Of a stretch of 43,970 nucleotides of DNA, positions 1 through 7,922 are shown one piece after another. Positions within the stretch are counted from its first letter, which is position 1, and every line of letters starts with the position of its first letter. The notes under the pieces are model-generated. The model saw only the letters and a list, made by a program, of their open reading frames with translations, made no database searches and was not told where the DNA came from. Origin of the DNA: Thermodesulfobacteriota bacterium (GTDB lineage: Bacteria > Desulfobacterota_D > UBA1144 > Nemesobacterales > CSP1-2); the NCBI GenBank assembly GCA_036397855.1, contig DASWID010000045.1, forward strand, positions 1-43,970, given 5' to 3'. The position numbers and the translations under genes are program-made.

Positions 1-282
1 AAGGAAGATCTTACAAAAGAAGCGCGGCTTGAGGCGCGGACAACGTCCCGCGTCAAGGAGCTGATACAGCACGCAGCGGATCTGGAAGGGCGCAGCGTGA
101 GCGATTTTGTCATTGAGCATGCGCGGGAGGCGGCCGAGGACGTCATTGAAAAGCATAGCCACATCAGATTGTTGGCCAAGGACAGCGCATCGTTTGTGGA
201 AGCGCTGCTGAATCCGCCGGCGCCACATGAAAGGCTGAAAAGAGCGGCGCGCCGCCATAAAGAACTGATAAAAGATAAGTGA
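1..282 (+). CDS. DUF1778-family antitoxin (TacA-like), 5' partial
   Basis: Antitoxin of a type II toxin-antitoxin pair whose partner is a GNAT acetyltransferase. The open frame runs in from the left window edge, so the first residues and true start are missing; a GTG at 97 is an internal valine. The visible N-terminal part (KEARLEARTTSRVKELIQHA then DLEGRSVSDFV) is the ribbon-helix-helix region typical of DUF1778, which binds the operator and represses its own operon. The C-terminal part (from about residue 50) would wrap the toxin. The TGA stop overlaps the GTG start of the acetyltransferase by four bases, giving translational coupling as expected for a TA pair. The DNA here is visibly richer in GC than most of the window, consistent with horizontal acquisition (inference). 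Confidence 0.85.
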   Translation, partial: KEDLTKEARLEARTTSRVKELIQHAADLEGRSVSDFVIEHAREAAEDVIEKHSHIRLLAKDSASFVEALLNPPAPHERLKRAARRHKELIKDK

Positions 283-809
283 GCGGAAAGAAGCGGAAAG
301 AAGGGTTTTTCATTGAACCCCTGAAAGACTCGCATGACCGCGCAGAGTTTTCGTGCGGCATTGAGGAGCTGGACAGATATTTCAAAAATCAGGCGGGGCA
401 GGATGCGCGCCGCAAGGTTGCTGCGCCCTTCGTGCTGATCGATGGCGCAACGGGAATAGTGGCGGGTTTTTATACGCTGTCCATGCGCAGTGTTCTGCTG
501 GCGGAGTTGCCGGCAGGCGTTCGAAAGAAGCTTCCCCGATATCCTGATGTGCCCGTGGTTCTGCTCGGCCGCATGGGCGTTGACGTTAAATACCAACGCA
601 GGGGCTTGGGGGAAGCGCTTTTATTCGATGCGCTGAAACGCAGTTATGAAACCAGGACGGAGATTGCAGCTATTGCCGTGATTGTCGATGCCAAGCACGG
701 CGCGGAAAGCTTTTATTTGAAGTACGGTTTTCTGCGGTTCTCCGAACAAGAAAACCGGCTGTTTTTGCCGATGAAGACGATTCAAGCTCTGCTTAAAAAT
801 AAAGTATGA
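279..809 (+). CDS. GNAT-family N-acetyltransferase toxin (TacT-like)
   Basis: 176-residue GCN5-related acetyltransferase. In this toxin family the enzyme transfers acetyl from acetyl-CoA to the amino group of aminoacyl-tRNA and so blocks translation. The acetyl-CoA pyrophosphate-binding loop is visible as QRRGLGEALL (about residues 108-117) after the beta-4 strand VVLLGRMGVD. The N-terminus has the pattern seen in TacT/AtaT-type toxins (EPLKDSHDRAEFSCGIEELD), and the late FYLKYGF carries the usual catalytic-region tyrosine. The start is GTG at 279, overlapping the antitoxin stop. Length is normal for the family. The operon should be repressed by the antitoxin-toxin complex. The specific tRNA target cannot be told from sequence. 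Confidence 0.85.
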   Translation: MSGKKRKEGFFIEPLKDSHDRAEFSCGIEELDRYFKNQAGQDARRKVAAPFVLIDGATGIVAGFYTLSMRSVLLAELPAGVRKKLPRYPDVPVVLLGRMGVDVKYQRRGLGEALLFDALKRSYETRTEIAAIAVIVDAKHGAESFYLKYGFLRFSEQENRLFLPMKTIQALLKNKV

Positions 810-869
810 ATTTTTGGCCGAAAAATACTTTTTTTAAATCATGAAGGATTCTGGAGACAATATAAAGAT

Positions 870-987
870 AAAAGCGAAGGGGTCAAGCCTTCAATTGACA
901 ATACTTAAATCCTATTTTATTGATTTTTTTTCAATGGGTCCAGAAATCAACTATCCTTACTTATCTTTTCTTCAATCCTTCTAAACG
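870..987. other. Non-coding tail of a decayed RAYT-type insertion
   Basis: No convincing gene. The stretch contains the phrase ggggtcaagccttcaattga near 880-900, which resembles sequences I recall next to REP-associated transposase genes. It lies just downstream (minus sense) of the RAYT N-terminal scrap at 988-1110. I read it as the flank of a mostly deleted element. Confidence 0.25.
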
Positions 988-1110
988 TCATGATAATGTT
1001 AAGAAAACAGTCCAGTAATCATTATAGAGGAAGATCTTTTGTTGCCTTGAAACTCCATTCGTGTCGTGACACCGGGCACTGGGATATTGAATACGAAGGA
1101 GCCTTGGCAT
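988..1110 (-). pseudogene. Fragment of REP-associated tyrosine transposase (N-terminus only)
   Basis: The minus-strand frame from the ATG at 1110 reads MPRLLRIQYPSARCHDTN followed by GVSRQQKIFLYNDYWTVFL. This matches the characteristic opening of RAYT / Y1 transposases (M-x-R-x-LRI-x-YPGA-x-YHV-x-RG, then the segment ending in DD...FL). The histidine and tyrosine positions are degraded (CHDTN where YHVTNRG is expected, implying a small deletion). The frame stops at 988 with no HUH motif (P-N-H-x-H) or catalytic tyrosine region after it, so only about 40 of some 200 residues remain. It is a transposition scar in the accessory patch between the TA pair and the Abi-like gene. The remaining bases between 810 and 1220 show no gene. 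Confidence 0.45.
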
Positions 1111-1220
1111 TTTAGTATTTCCTTTAAACCAATTCGAATCTACATGGGTAGTATTGCCAATTGTAGACTTGGCCCCTTCTACTGACAAGCTCAAGGCAAA
1201 ATTTCATTAAGAAGCCGCGA

Positions 1221-2165
1221 CTATTTTTCCCCCGCCTCATATACCATTAATAAGATCGCTGAGGCAGTAGAATTAATTGCAAACTGAGCAATATGCTGAG
1301 GCACTTTCTTGGAAACTGTGCCCGCGCCGTGTGACTTACTAAGTCGATTTCTAAGGGTGGGGACAATCATGAGAAGTTGTTCGAAATAACTTTCAAGCTG
1401 GGTGTTGTCGAGGAATATTTTAACGAGTGTAGATACGTTATCCGTTTGTTTGTACAGCCAGCCTTTCCTATCACACAAAATTTTAAGAACACTTTCAAAG
1501 GCGCTCCCACACTTTGTCAAGCAATCTCCATAGTCCCCTTTTCGATAGTCCTGCAAAGCATCTAAGAATTCGTCATTAGCCAGTCGGAAATGGCCACGCT
1601 GAAGGAATTCAAGCGTTGGGACAATCACCTGAGTATGGATAAGCTCATTCCCTCGACAAACAACGCGTGGGTAGGAAACCACTTGTATTGCTTCGTGTTC
1701 CCGTCCATAAAGCCGTGATTTGACACGCTCCGTCACATAGTCCGTTAAGAAATAGGGAAGTCCATCTATCACAAGAAACGCATTTAACTCCCTAACCATT
1801 TCTTCTCTTGGCAAGTGAACATGGGATAAACAGTCCACGCTAAAAACATCTTCCACGAGGTCGAGAAACTGCTCGGTCGGACACGCCGTGACAAATTGGA
1901 ACGCATCTTCCGCTGGTGAACTAAAAGAAGTATGAGATAATTGAGCTTCACCATGCCGATATCGAAGAATTCTATGAATCTGATTCCAAAATTCGATAGT
2001 GTAATCGCCCCCAATCCCGAACTCGGTGACTCTTTTGTTGCCAAAAACTTCAGCACACCACATTAAAACTCGGTTTCGGAAAGTACGCGAAACCTCCACT
2101 AAAGGTTCTTCAGTTGGCCTGGGTCTCCTTGAGAAAACGTCAAATATTCGATCAAGCCACCACAT
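1221..2165 (-). CDS. AbiJ-N / Abi-C domain protein (STM4504/CBY_0614-like, HEPN-like)
   Basis: 314-residue protein resembling abortive-infection-associated proteins. The N-terminus (IFDVFSRRPRPTEEP, then an RNRVLMW helix) resembles the AbiJ N-terminal domain 4 arrangement. The C-terminal third (about 195-314) matches the Abi-C / STM4504 pattern: a helical pair with DYGDCLTKCGSAFESVLKIL, then PTLRNRLSKSHGAG, then helices ending in VYEAGEK. Within this, R274-x4-H279 fits the R-x4-6-H signature of HEPN nucleases, so RNA cleavage upon phage sensing is plausible (inference). A strong ribosome-binding site, AGGAGAGG, lies 6-8 bases before the ATG. No transmembrane segment or signal peptide. It sits in a small defence-like patch with another HEPN-like membrane protein and TA genes. 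Confidence 0.6.
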   Translation of the reverse strand: MWWLDRIFDVFSRRPRPTEEPLVEVSRTFRNRVLMWCAEVFGNKRVTEFGIGGDYTIEFWNQIHRILRYRHGEAQLSHTSFSSPAEDAFQFVTACPTEQFLDLVEDVFSVDCLSHVHLPREEMVRELNAFLVIDGLPYFLTDYVTERVKSRLYGREHEAIQVVSYPRVVCRGNELIHTQVIVPTLEFLQRGHFRLANDEFLDALQDYRKGDYGDCLTKCGSAFESVLKILCDRKGWLYKQTDNVSTLVKIFLDNTQLESYFEQLLMIVPTLRNRLSKSHGAGTVSKKVPQHIAQFAINSTASAILLMVYEAGEK

Positions 2166-2411
2166 AGTCCGCCTCTCCTAAACGACTGGCTTGGCTGCCT
2201 ATACTTATTATTTATACGGAAAGTTATTATATAATCAGGTATCTGGAAACCAAAATTTAGAGCTATCTTATCCATAAGTCTAAATTTCCATGCCGTCTGT
2301 TATCGCATCCAATAAATTATTACCAAAGGCTGTCGTTTACACAAAATTGGCAATAGTGTTTCATTCCACTTCTATTCGGAATGCTTAGGCGCTATTAGGG
2401 GACAATTCCGC

Positions 2412-3137
2412 TTAAACAGACCTCAATGCAGCTATCAAATTTGGAGCTACATCTTTAACGAAGGCCATTTGTGCTTTCGATACTTCTTCCCCGTGAATAG
2501 CGGGTGAAGTCACAGAATACACTTCTCTTATAACACTAATTAAAGCGGGGTCAATTAACTGTTCCTCGGCGAGCATACGACTTACCTGATGTATGGACAA
2601 TGGGCGACGCCGATCCTCTTCCCCATACCTTTCCTTCCAGATACGACGCAATTCTTTTTCGATGTTGTAGCGCACGCCAAACAAGAACGATACGTCATCT
2701 TCGACTTTCAAGTCATCGCTGGGCACCGCGGGCATTCGTAGATTATGAGCTCGAACAAACTCGTCGAGAATATTCCGCACGCGTTCTTCTATAAGAGGAA
2801 GCTGTGAATCTGACGGTGGGAGCGGCGCAAATGTAAAGCTGGGGTTAAACTGAGTCCTTATGTCGACGGTGTTGCGAATATCAGAGCGCAATTCAGCTAT
2901 CTCTCCCTTGACATCTGCCTTCAATGCTTCGATTTCCTTTTTGAAGGTCAGACCAAAGAAGCTGATCTCCTGAAAAAGGGGAAGTAAGAACAAGGCGACC
3001 CATATCAGAAACACAAAGACGTCCGCGTAGGATGAGTGCCCGACAACCAAGTCAGGGTACCTACGATACAGAAAATACGTCAGCCCGCCCAAGAGTAATA
3101 CCCACCAGAGAACTTTGAACCAGTTCGGAAGCTTCAT
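2412..3137 (-). CDS. Two-TM membrane protein with cytosolic helical (possibly HEPN-like) C-terminus
   Basis: 241 residues, function not recognised. Two N-terminal hydrophobic helices (about 7-24 and 37-56) are followed by a charged coiled segment, KKEIEALKADVKGEIAELRS (66-85), that looks like a membrane-proximal stalk. The C-terminal 100 residues are helical and end with a motif around SPAIHGEEV that recalls HEPN/DUF4145-type domains (hydrophobic helix, proline, HG), but without a clear catalytic arginine. The start ATG has AAGG about 7 bases upstream. It is transcribed in the same direction as, and upstream of, the Abi-like gene with a 246-bp gap, so they may have separate promoters. A defence or stress-sensor role is inference from architecture and neighbours. 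Confidence 0.5.
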   Translation of the reverse strand: MKLPNWFKVLWWVLLLGGLTYFLYRRYPDLVVGHSSYADVFVFLIWVALFLLPLFQEISFFGLTFKKEIEALKADVKGEIAELRSDIRNTVDIRTQFNPSFTFAPLPPSDSQLPLIEERVRNILDEFVRAHNLRMPAVPSDDLKVEDDVSFLFGVRYNIEKELRRIWKERYGEEDRRRPLSIHQVSRMLAEEQLIDPALISVIREVYSVTSPAIHGEEVSKAQMAFVKDVAPNLIAALRSV

Positions 3138-3188
3138 GATTATCCTTGCTGGACCCTAAATGCCGTGGATTTCCATACAATACATTTA

Positions 3189-3487
3189 TCACACAGCGCT
3201 GTCCAGGGCTTTTTTTACCTCATGCGGGTTTTCTCAATGACTGTCACAGAAGCCTTGGTCGGGCCTTCGGGCACACGATTATTGGTTTCCCATTTTTTTA
3301 ATGTCGATACAGGGATCGCAAAAGTCTCGGAAAAAACTTCCTGTGTCATCTGAAGTTTTTCACGGATTGCTTTGACATCTATATCTCTGTTGCGTACCTT
3401 GTAGGCGCGCTCTTTGGTTTTATCTCCTTTGAGATAAGCCAGAGCCTGCTTCGCACCTGTAATAATTTCCTTTCCTGCCTTGCTCAT
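3189..3487 (-). pseudogene. NadS/HigA-type HTH antitoxin with frameshifted C-terminus
   Basis: A 90-residue XRE/HTH antitoxin-like protein. The frame opens with MSKAGKEIITGAKQALAYLK and has the helix-turn-helix KLQMTQEVFSETFAIPVSTL, then WETNNRVPEGP, the typical NadS/HigA signature. The frame in this sequence stops at 3215 after VIEKTRMR. Adding one A to the A-run at 3229-3232 (minus sense AAAA) restores VIEKNPHEVKKALDSAV with a stop at 3189, which is the usual family ending. So the gene has lost one base, or the assembly has a homopolymer error. A perfect AAGGAGATG ribosome-binding site precedes the ATG at 3487. The RelE/HigB-type toxin expected next to it is absent, making it an orphan. Confidence 0.7.
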
Positions 3488-3940
3488 GGTTTCATCTCCT
3501 TCTTAATATCGTGAACGATTACATACAGGATATTAATTATAACCATTAAGGCTGAAATGAAACTTCCCGCAGTAACCTGCAGGCTATCACCATAGAAACT
3601 GAAAGTCTCAGATGACGCGAGGAACCCTGAGCCCAGTCGAAGGGGACGAAGCAATCGAAAACTGGGGAAAAGGATGAGATTGCTTCAATTTGCTTCGCAA
3701 ATTTCGCAATGACAGACAGCAGGAAACCCTGTAGCTACAGGGAATTCACTAGTTAAAACTAGTTTTTCACAAGGTATGTTGTCACTCCCTGATCGAGGGA
3801 ACAGACCATTCTAGTTTGAGCCCGTTGCCACCGTAGCGGTAATATCACCGCAAAACCCGTTGCAAAAGTTCTCTGTAAGCCGTCCAAAGATCGTGACCAC
3901 CGGCAATCGATTCTTACGAATCCGCATGAAACCCGTTTGT
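3488..3940. other. Intergenic region with repeat and small palindromes, no gene
   Basis: Nearly half a kilobase separates the orphan antitoxin (minus) from the adenosyltransferase gene (plus). Besides the dispersed repeat it holds a 16-bp perfect palindrome, ccctgtagctacaggg (about 3728-3743), and a small hairpin, actagt-taaa-actagt, followed by T residues (3748-3767). No remnant of an antitoxin partner toxin could be recognised, and no B12-box-like cobalamin riboswitch. Confidence 0.5.
3617..3715. repeat. Dispersed repeat, copy 1 (gcgagga... / ...cgcaatgacag type)
   Basis: Begins with gcgaggaaccctgag, contains gacgaagcaatc, and ends with gattgcttcaatttgc followed by ttcgcaaatttcgcaatga. The last 35 bases recur almost unchanged at 20612-20646. 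The opening block and the gacgaagcaatc block recur at 21978-22070. The halves are partly self-complementary (gaagcaatc / gattgcttc), so the element can fold. It is a non-coding, probably non-autonomous element. Confidence 0.65.
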
Positions 3941-3969
3941 TTGAACAGGTTTTCCCCTTCTGTTAGAAT
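3941..3969 (+). promoter_or_regulatory. Predicted sigma70-type promoter giving a leaderless transcript
   Basis: TTGAAC (3941-3946), a 17-base spacer and TAGAAT (3964-3969) are close to the -35/-10 consensus. Initiation about 7 bases after the -10 falls on or next to the ATG at 3976, and there is no Shine-Dalgarno sequence. The mRNA is therefore probably leaderless. Inference from sequence only. Confidence 0.6.
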
Positions 3970-3975
3970 TCTAGG

Positions 3976-4533
3976 ATGGCCAAGAAAAGAATAACAAAGG
4001 TCTATACTCGAACCGGGGACAAAGGTTTAACCTCACTTATCGGCGGGAAGAGGGTAAGTAAGGACTCTACAAGGGTGGATGCTTACGGGGAGATAGATGA
4101 GCTTAATGCAGTGCTGGGAATAGTACGATCTCAAGCCAAGGACGATGAAATAAAGACAATTATTTCAGTTATTCAGAATGATCTTTTCATTATTGGTGCA
4201 GATCTTGCCAGTCCAATGGATATCCTGGCACCAAGGATAAAACCCGATAGTGTAGAAAAGCTTGAGCGAACAATCGATAAATTTCTTAAGGAGCTCGAAC
4301 CACTGAAGGAGTTCATTCTTCCAACCGGTAGGGGCGGAGGACATTATCTTCACCTCGCAAGAACGGTTGCGAGAAGGGCCGAAAGAAGTATCGTGAAGCT
4401 TAAGAGAGAAGAAGAAATCAATGAAAACGTGTTGAAGTACATAAATAGGTTATCTGATTTGTTATTCGTAATGGCTAGAATTGAGAACAAGCGCTCTGGT
4501 TTTGAAGAAGCATTCGCAGATTTTGGAAATTAA
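3976..4533 (+). CDS. pduO: PduO-type ATP:cob(I)alamin adenosyltransferase
   Basis: 185 residues; attaches the adenosyl group of ATP to the cobalt of cob(I)alamin to give adenosylcobalamin. The conserved N-terminal ATP-binding stretch reads TRTGDKGLTSLIGGKR with a following DAYGEIDELNAVLG (about residues 11-48). The family signatures LPTGRGGGHYLHLARTVARR (about 115-134) and YINRLSDLLFVMAR (about 155-168) are present, with the catalytic/trimer-contact arginines. Full length, soluble, forms trimers in the family. The stop codon is directly followed by the ATG of an O-methyltransferase, so the two genes are co-transcribed from the leaderless-type promoter just upstream. A B12-dependent mutase partner is not in this window. 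Family is clear; naming it pduO rather than mmaB is convention. Confidence 0.9.
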   Translation: MAKKRITKVYTRTGDKGLTSLIGGKRVSKDSTRVDAYGEIDELNAVLGIVRSQAKDDEIKTIISVIQNDLFIIGADLASPMDILAPRIKPDSVEKLERTIDKFLKELEPLKEFILPTGRGGGHYLHLARTVARRAERSIVKLKREEEINENVLKYINRLSDLLFVMARIENKRSGFEEAFADFGN

Positions 4534-5184
4534 ATGGCCGCTTTGAATAATTTCGCAGATTATATCGTAAATCCACAAATCGAGGAATATCTAAGGAGCC
4601 TGGAACCGACAGATGACATTATACTGAAGGAGATGGAAGAGCTCGGCAGAGAAAGGGGTTTCCCAATCGTGGGACCGCTCGTCGGAAGGCTACTTCATCA
4701 GTTAGCCTTGGCCATAGGCGCAGAAAGGATCTTTGAGATGGGCTCAGGCTTTGGATACTCCGCATATTGGTTCGCTAAAGCACTTAGTGATGGCGGTACA
4801 TTATTCTTCACAGACTTTTCTAATGATAATGGTAAACTTGCCCTAAGTTTTTTTAAGCGTGCCGAGATTAACAACAGAATAAAGATCCACGTTGGGGACT
4901 CACTATCAATCCTGGATACAATACCGGGGCATTTTGATATAATATTCAATGACATAGACAAAGAACGCTACCCATTAGTAGTTGAAAAGGCCTACAACAG
5001 GCTGAGAAAAGGGGGTCTTCTCATCGCTGACAATCTCCTTTGGTTCGGAAGGGTATTAAGAAACGACGATTCTTCAAGCACAAAAGGGGTAAAGGAATTT
5101 ACAAGGCTTCTTCTTTCTGAAAAAGGGTTCCTCACCACTATCATCCCAATAAGAGACGGAATTTCAATCAGTCTAAAGCTCTGA
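4534..5184 (+). CDS. Class I SAM-dependent O-methyltransferase (COG4122 / TrmR-like)
   Basis: 216 residues, Rossmann-type methyltransferase of the catechol-O-methyltransferase-like family. SAM-binding motif I is IFEMGSGFGYSAYWFAKAL (about 65-83), followed by the acidic position in FFTDFS. The metal-binding loop is visible in IIFNDIDKERYP and IADNLLWFGRV (about 140-172), which supplies the Asp/Asn ligands typical of the divalent-metal-dependent O-methyltransferases. The ATG abuts the stop of the adenosyltransferase gene with no gap. Substrate cannot be assigned: relatives methylate caffeoyl-type phenols, and the TrmR branch modifies wobble-uridine tRNA. The tight coupling with cobalamin adenosylation may be only an operon convenience. 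Confidence 0.8.
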   Translation: MAALNNFADYIVNPQIEEYLRSLEPTDDIILKEMEELGRERGFPIVGPLVGRLLHQLALAIGAERIFEMGSGFGYSAYWFAKALSDGGTLFFTDFSNDNGKLALSFFKRAEINNRIKIHVGDSLSILDTIPGHFDIIFNDIDKERYPLVVEKAYNRLRKGGLLIADNLLWFGRVLRNDDSSSTKGVKEFTRLLLSEKGFLTTIIPIRDGISISLKL

Positions 5185-5244
5185 TCAAATTTTATAGGTA
5201 TCATATATTAAGATTATTTTCTCATTTACTGAAACCGTCACGTC

Positions 5245-7872
5245 ATGGAAAAATTAAGAATGCCTTCAAAAAAAGAAGATGGGTATCAAGGCGTCAAACT
5301 ACGCTACAAGGAAAAACAATATGAGTTAAAGAAGCTTCACGATAAACGAACCCTTTCAGGCATAGCGTTCTCACAAAGATTGTCTCTTATCACAGATGAA
5401 CTAATCAAAGAATCTCTAAAACATCTTGGCCTCCCTCATCTCAACGGCATCTCGATAATTGCAACTGGAGGCTATGGAAGAAAAGAGCTTTGTCCATACT
5501 CCGATATAGACCTGTTGTTCCTATATTCACCAACGAAAAAATCATTAGTAGAAGGGACAGCACAAAAACTACTGTATTCTCTTTGGGATCTAAATCTTCA
5601 ACTCGGTCATTCCATTAGGACAATTGACGAGTGTTTCGAAATCTCCCTTAACGAAGACACAACAATTCTCACGTCACTTCTCGACGGTAGATTCATTACT
5701 GGCGATAGGAAAGTATATAATAAATATGATAGAAGGCTCTTTCTTGAATTTCTTCCAACGATCTCGTCGAGGTTTATTGAAAAGAAATTAGAAGAAAATG
5801 AACAGAGGATCGACAAATTTGGTAGATCAATTTATCTCCTCGAACCAAATATAAAAGAAGGAGAAGGCGGCCTGCGAGACATCCACGCAGCACTGTGGAT
5901 TGCACAAGCAAAATTCAAGCTTAAGGAATTTAGAGAGCTCCTCTATAAAGGTATTCTGACTGAAAGGGAGCTCAATGTATTCAAAAAGGGATTGGATTTC
6001 CTACTTCAAATTAGAACGCAACTCCATTATTTAGCCGGAAGAGCAGAAAATATACTCAGGTTTGATTATCAGGAGAAAATTGCAAGGTTTCTTGGCTATA
6101 AAGATACAGAGCTACCCGCAGTAGAACGTTTTATGAGAATTTATTATCTCAGGGGAAATCTAATTAAAGAACAATCCAAGAAACTGATCGACAGATGCGT
6201 TTTTAGACCAAAACTTAGCTTCGGCTCTCAGAAGACAGTGCTCCTGGATAAAGGCCTTATCATTCAGGGAGGAATGCTCTCTGCTTCTAGCCGTAGAATC
6301 TTCCACGACCATCCTCAAAACTTCATTAAATGCTTTGAATACGCCGATAAATACAACATTAAAATGAGTAAATACCTGTCGGATTTAATCCGTGAAAACG
6401 TGAAGCTCATAGACGAAAATGTAAGAAATGACCCAGGGCTTAATTCTTCGTTCCTAAGTCTACTATCAAATGGTAAAGCCGTATCCAATACGCTTTTTGA
6501 AATGAATCGTCTTCGTCTTCTTGGTCATTATATTCCCGAATTTGAGAAAATAGTATGCATGGTCCAGCATGACGCATACCATGTTTATACTGTGGATATA
6601 CACTCAATTTTCATGATTAGAGAAATTGAAAATCTCATTGCTGGAAAATACGAAAAGGAGTTCCTTTTTCTCACAAAAATCTCTAGAAATATTTCAAAAC
6701 GACATATACTTTATCTGGCCTGCCTTCTGCATGATATAGGAAAGGGAGAGGGTAGGGATCATTCTCAAAAAGGCGCACAGATGATTCCGAAAATCGCCGA
6801 ACGAATAGGTCTTACAATTGAAGAAAACGAGAAACTTCAATTTATAGTTAAACATCATCTTATAATGCCCCATTTCTCCCAGAGGCGAGATCTTCATGAC
6901 GAAAGCCTAATAATTCGATTCGCCAAATCGGTAAAAACTGTGGAAACCCTCTCGTTACTGTATCTACTCTCATTTGCAGACGTTAGATCGGTAGGTCCCG
7001 ACGTATGGACAAACTGGAAAGGGATGCTCCTTGAAGAGCTTTATCTCAGGACCGCAGCGATATTGGATGAGGAGGAATTTGAGAAGGAAAGTCTAGAGGA
7101 AAGAGCGAAGAGGTTTACAAGAGATGTCATTAACCTTGTAAAAGAGGAAATCTTAGAGAACTGGGTAAAAAAAATTCTAAGAGGCATGCCCCACTCATAT
7201 TTTGCAGGTTATTCCCCACAAAAGATTGCCTATCATTTGAAATTGATTAAAAAATTTGCCAAAACGGTAGCAATGGATGTGGTTTTTCATCCCAGTGAAG
7301 AGTATGATGAGTTTACATTCTGGGGATTCGATAAGCCTGGTATCTTCTCCCATCTGTGTGGAGTGCTCGCCGGAAACGGGATTAATATTTTGGGCGCCAG
7401 AATCGTAACCCGTGATGACGGAAGAATCCTAGACGTGTTTTATGTAAACCGGCTTGGAAAATCCACCCATACGGAGAAAGATCTATGGTCTAAGGTAAAC
7501 GAGGACCTCAACGATGTATTGAAGGGTAAGGCAGAGGTAGGACAGATTGTCTCCAGGAGAAAAAAATACGGACCTATCTATGTAAAGACGATCCCCAAAC
7601 ATCCAGCACGTGTAGAAATAGATAATGAATCCTCCGAATCCTCAACAATCATAGATGTTTATACATATGACCGTGTAGGACTCCTGTACGACATAACAAG
7701 AGCCATAACCAATCTGGGACTTTCAATTACATACGCAAAAATCTCCACTAAGGTCGACCAGGTAGCAGATGTTTTTTATGTGAACGAAATAAATGGTGGG
7801 AAGGTCCACGATCCAAAGAAACTGAATCAAATTAAATCGATATTCAATACGATAGATTCCGAAAATCAATGA
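5245..7872 (+). CDS. glnD: Bifunctional PII uridylyltransferase / uridylyl-removing enzyme GlnD
   Basis: 875 residues, normal GlnD length. It senses glutamine and adds or removes UMP on PII (GlnB/GlnK), thereby steering glutamine synthetase and nitrogen gene expression. Domains in order: nucleotidyltransferase with GGYGRKEL (75-82) and the catalytic SDIDLL aspartates D87 and D89; the linker motif EGEGGLRDIH (205-214); an HD hydrolase domain with the metal pair in LLHDIGKGEGRDHS (H496, D497); and two C-terminal ACT domains (about 695-790 and 800-875) that bind glutamine. All catalytic residues are present, so both activities are expected. No PII or glnA gene is in the window. A methionine at residue 6 is an alternative start. 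Confidence 0.97.
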   Translation: MEKLRMPSKKEDGYQGVKLRYKEKQYELKKLHDKRTLSGIAFSQRLSLITDELIKESLKHLGLPHLNGISIIATGGYGRKELCPYSDIDLLFLYSPTKKSLVEGTAQKLLYSLWDLNLQLGHSIRTIDECFEISLNEDTTILTSLLDGRFITGDRKVYNKYDRRLFLEFLPTISSRFIEKKLEENEQRIDKFGRSIYLLEPNIKEGEGGLRDIHAALWIAQAKFKLKEFRELLYKGILTERELNVFKKGLDFLLQIRTQLHYLAGRAENILRFDYQEKIARFLGYKDTELPAVERFMRIYYLRGNLIKEQSKKLIDRCVFRPKLSFGSQKTVLLDKGLIIQGGMLSASSRRIFHDHPQNFIKCFEYADKYNIKMSKYLSDLIRENVKLIDENVRNDPGLNSSFLSLLSNGKAVSNTLFEMNRLRLLGHYIPEFEKIVCMVQHDAYHVYTVDIHSIFMIREIENLIAGKYEKEFLFLTKISRNISKRHILYLACLLHDIGKGEGRDHSQKGAQMIPKIAERIGLTIEENEKLQFIVKHHLIMPHFSQRRDLHDESLIIRFAKSVKTVETLSLLYLLSFADVRSVGPDVWTNWKGMLLEELYLRTAAILDEEEFEKESLEERAKRFTRDVINLVKEEILENWVKKILRGMPHSYFAGYSPQKIAYHLKLIKKFAKTVAMDVVFHPSEEYDEFTFWGFDKPGIFSHLCGVLAGNGINILGARIVTRDDGRILDVFYVNRLGKSTHTEKDLWSKVNEDLNDVLKGKAEVGQIVSRRKKYGPIYVKTIPKHPARVEIDNESSESSTIIDVYTYDRVGLLYDITRAITNLGLSITYAKISTKVDQVADVFYVNEINGGKVHDPKKLNQIKSIFNTIDSENQ

Positions 7873-7922
7873 GAAATATTCTTTCAGTCAGCAGGTTTTT
7901 GATTCTAATACACTAAATAGAT

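Noticed and set aside
3748-3767. Terminator-like hairpin actagt-taaa-actagt with T run
   Set aside because: It points in plus sense but no plus-strand gene lies upstream that it could terminate.
3780-3935. Possible cobalamin riboswitch before the adenosyltransferase gene
   Set aside because: The phrase gttgccaccgtagcgg recalls a B12 box, but the canonical GCCACTG and flanking helices are missing and a promoter lies downstream of it, next to the ATG.
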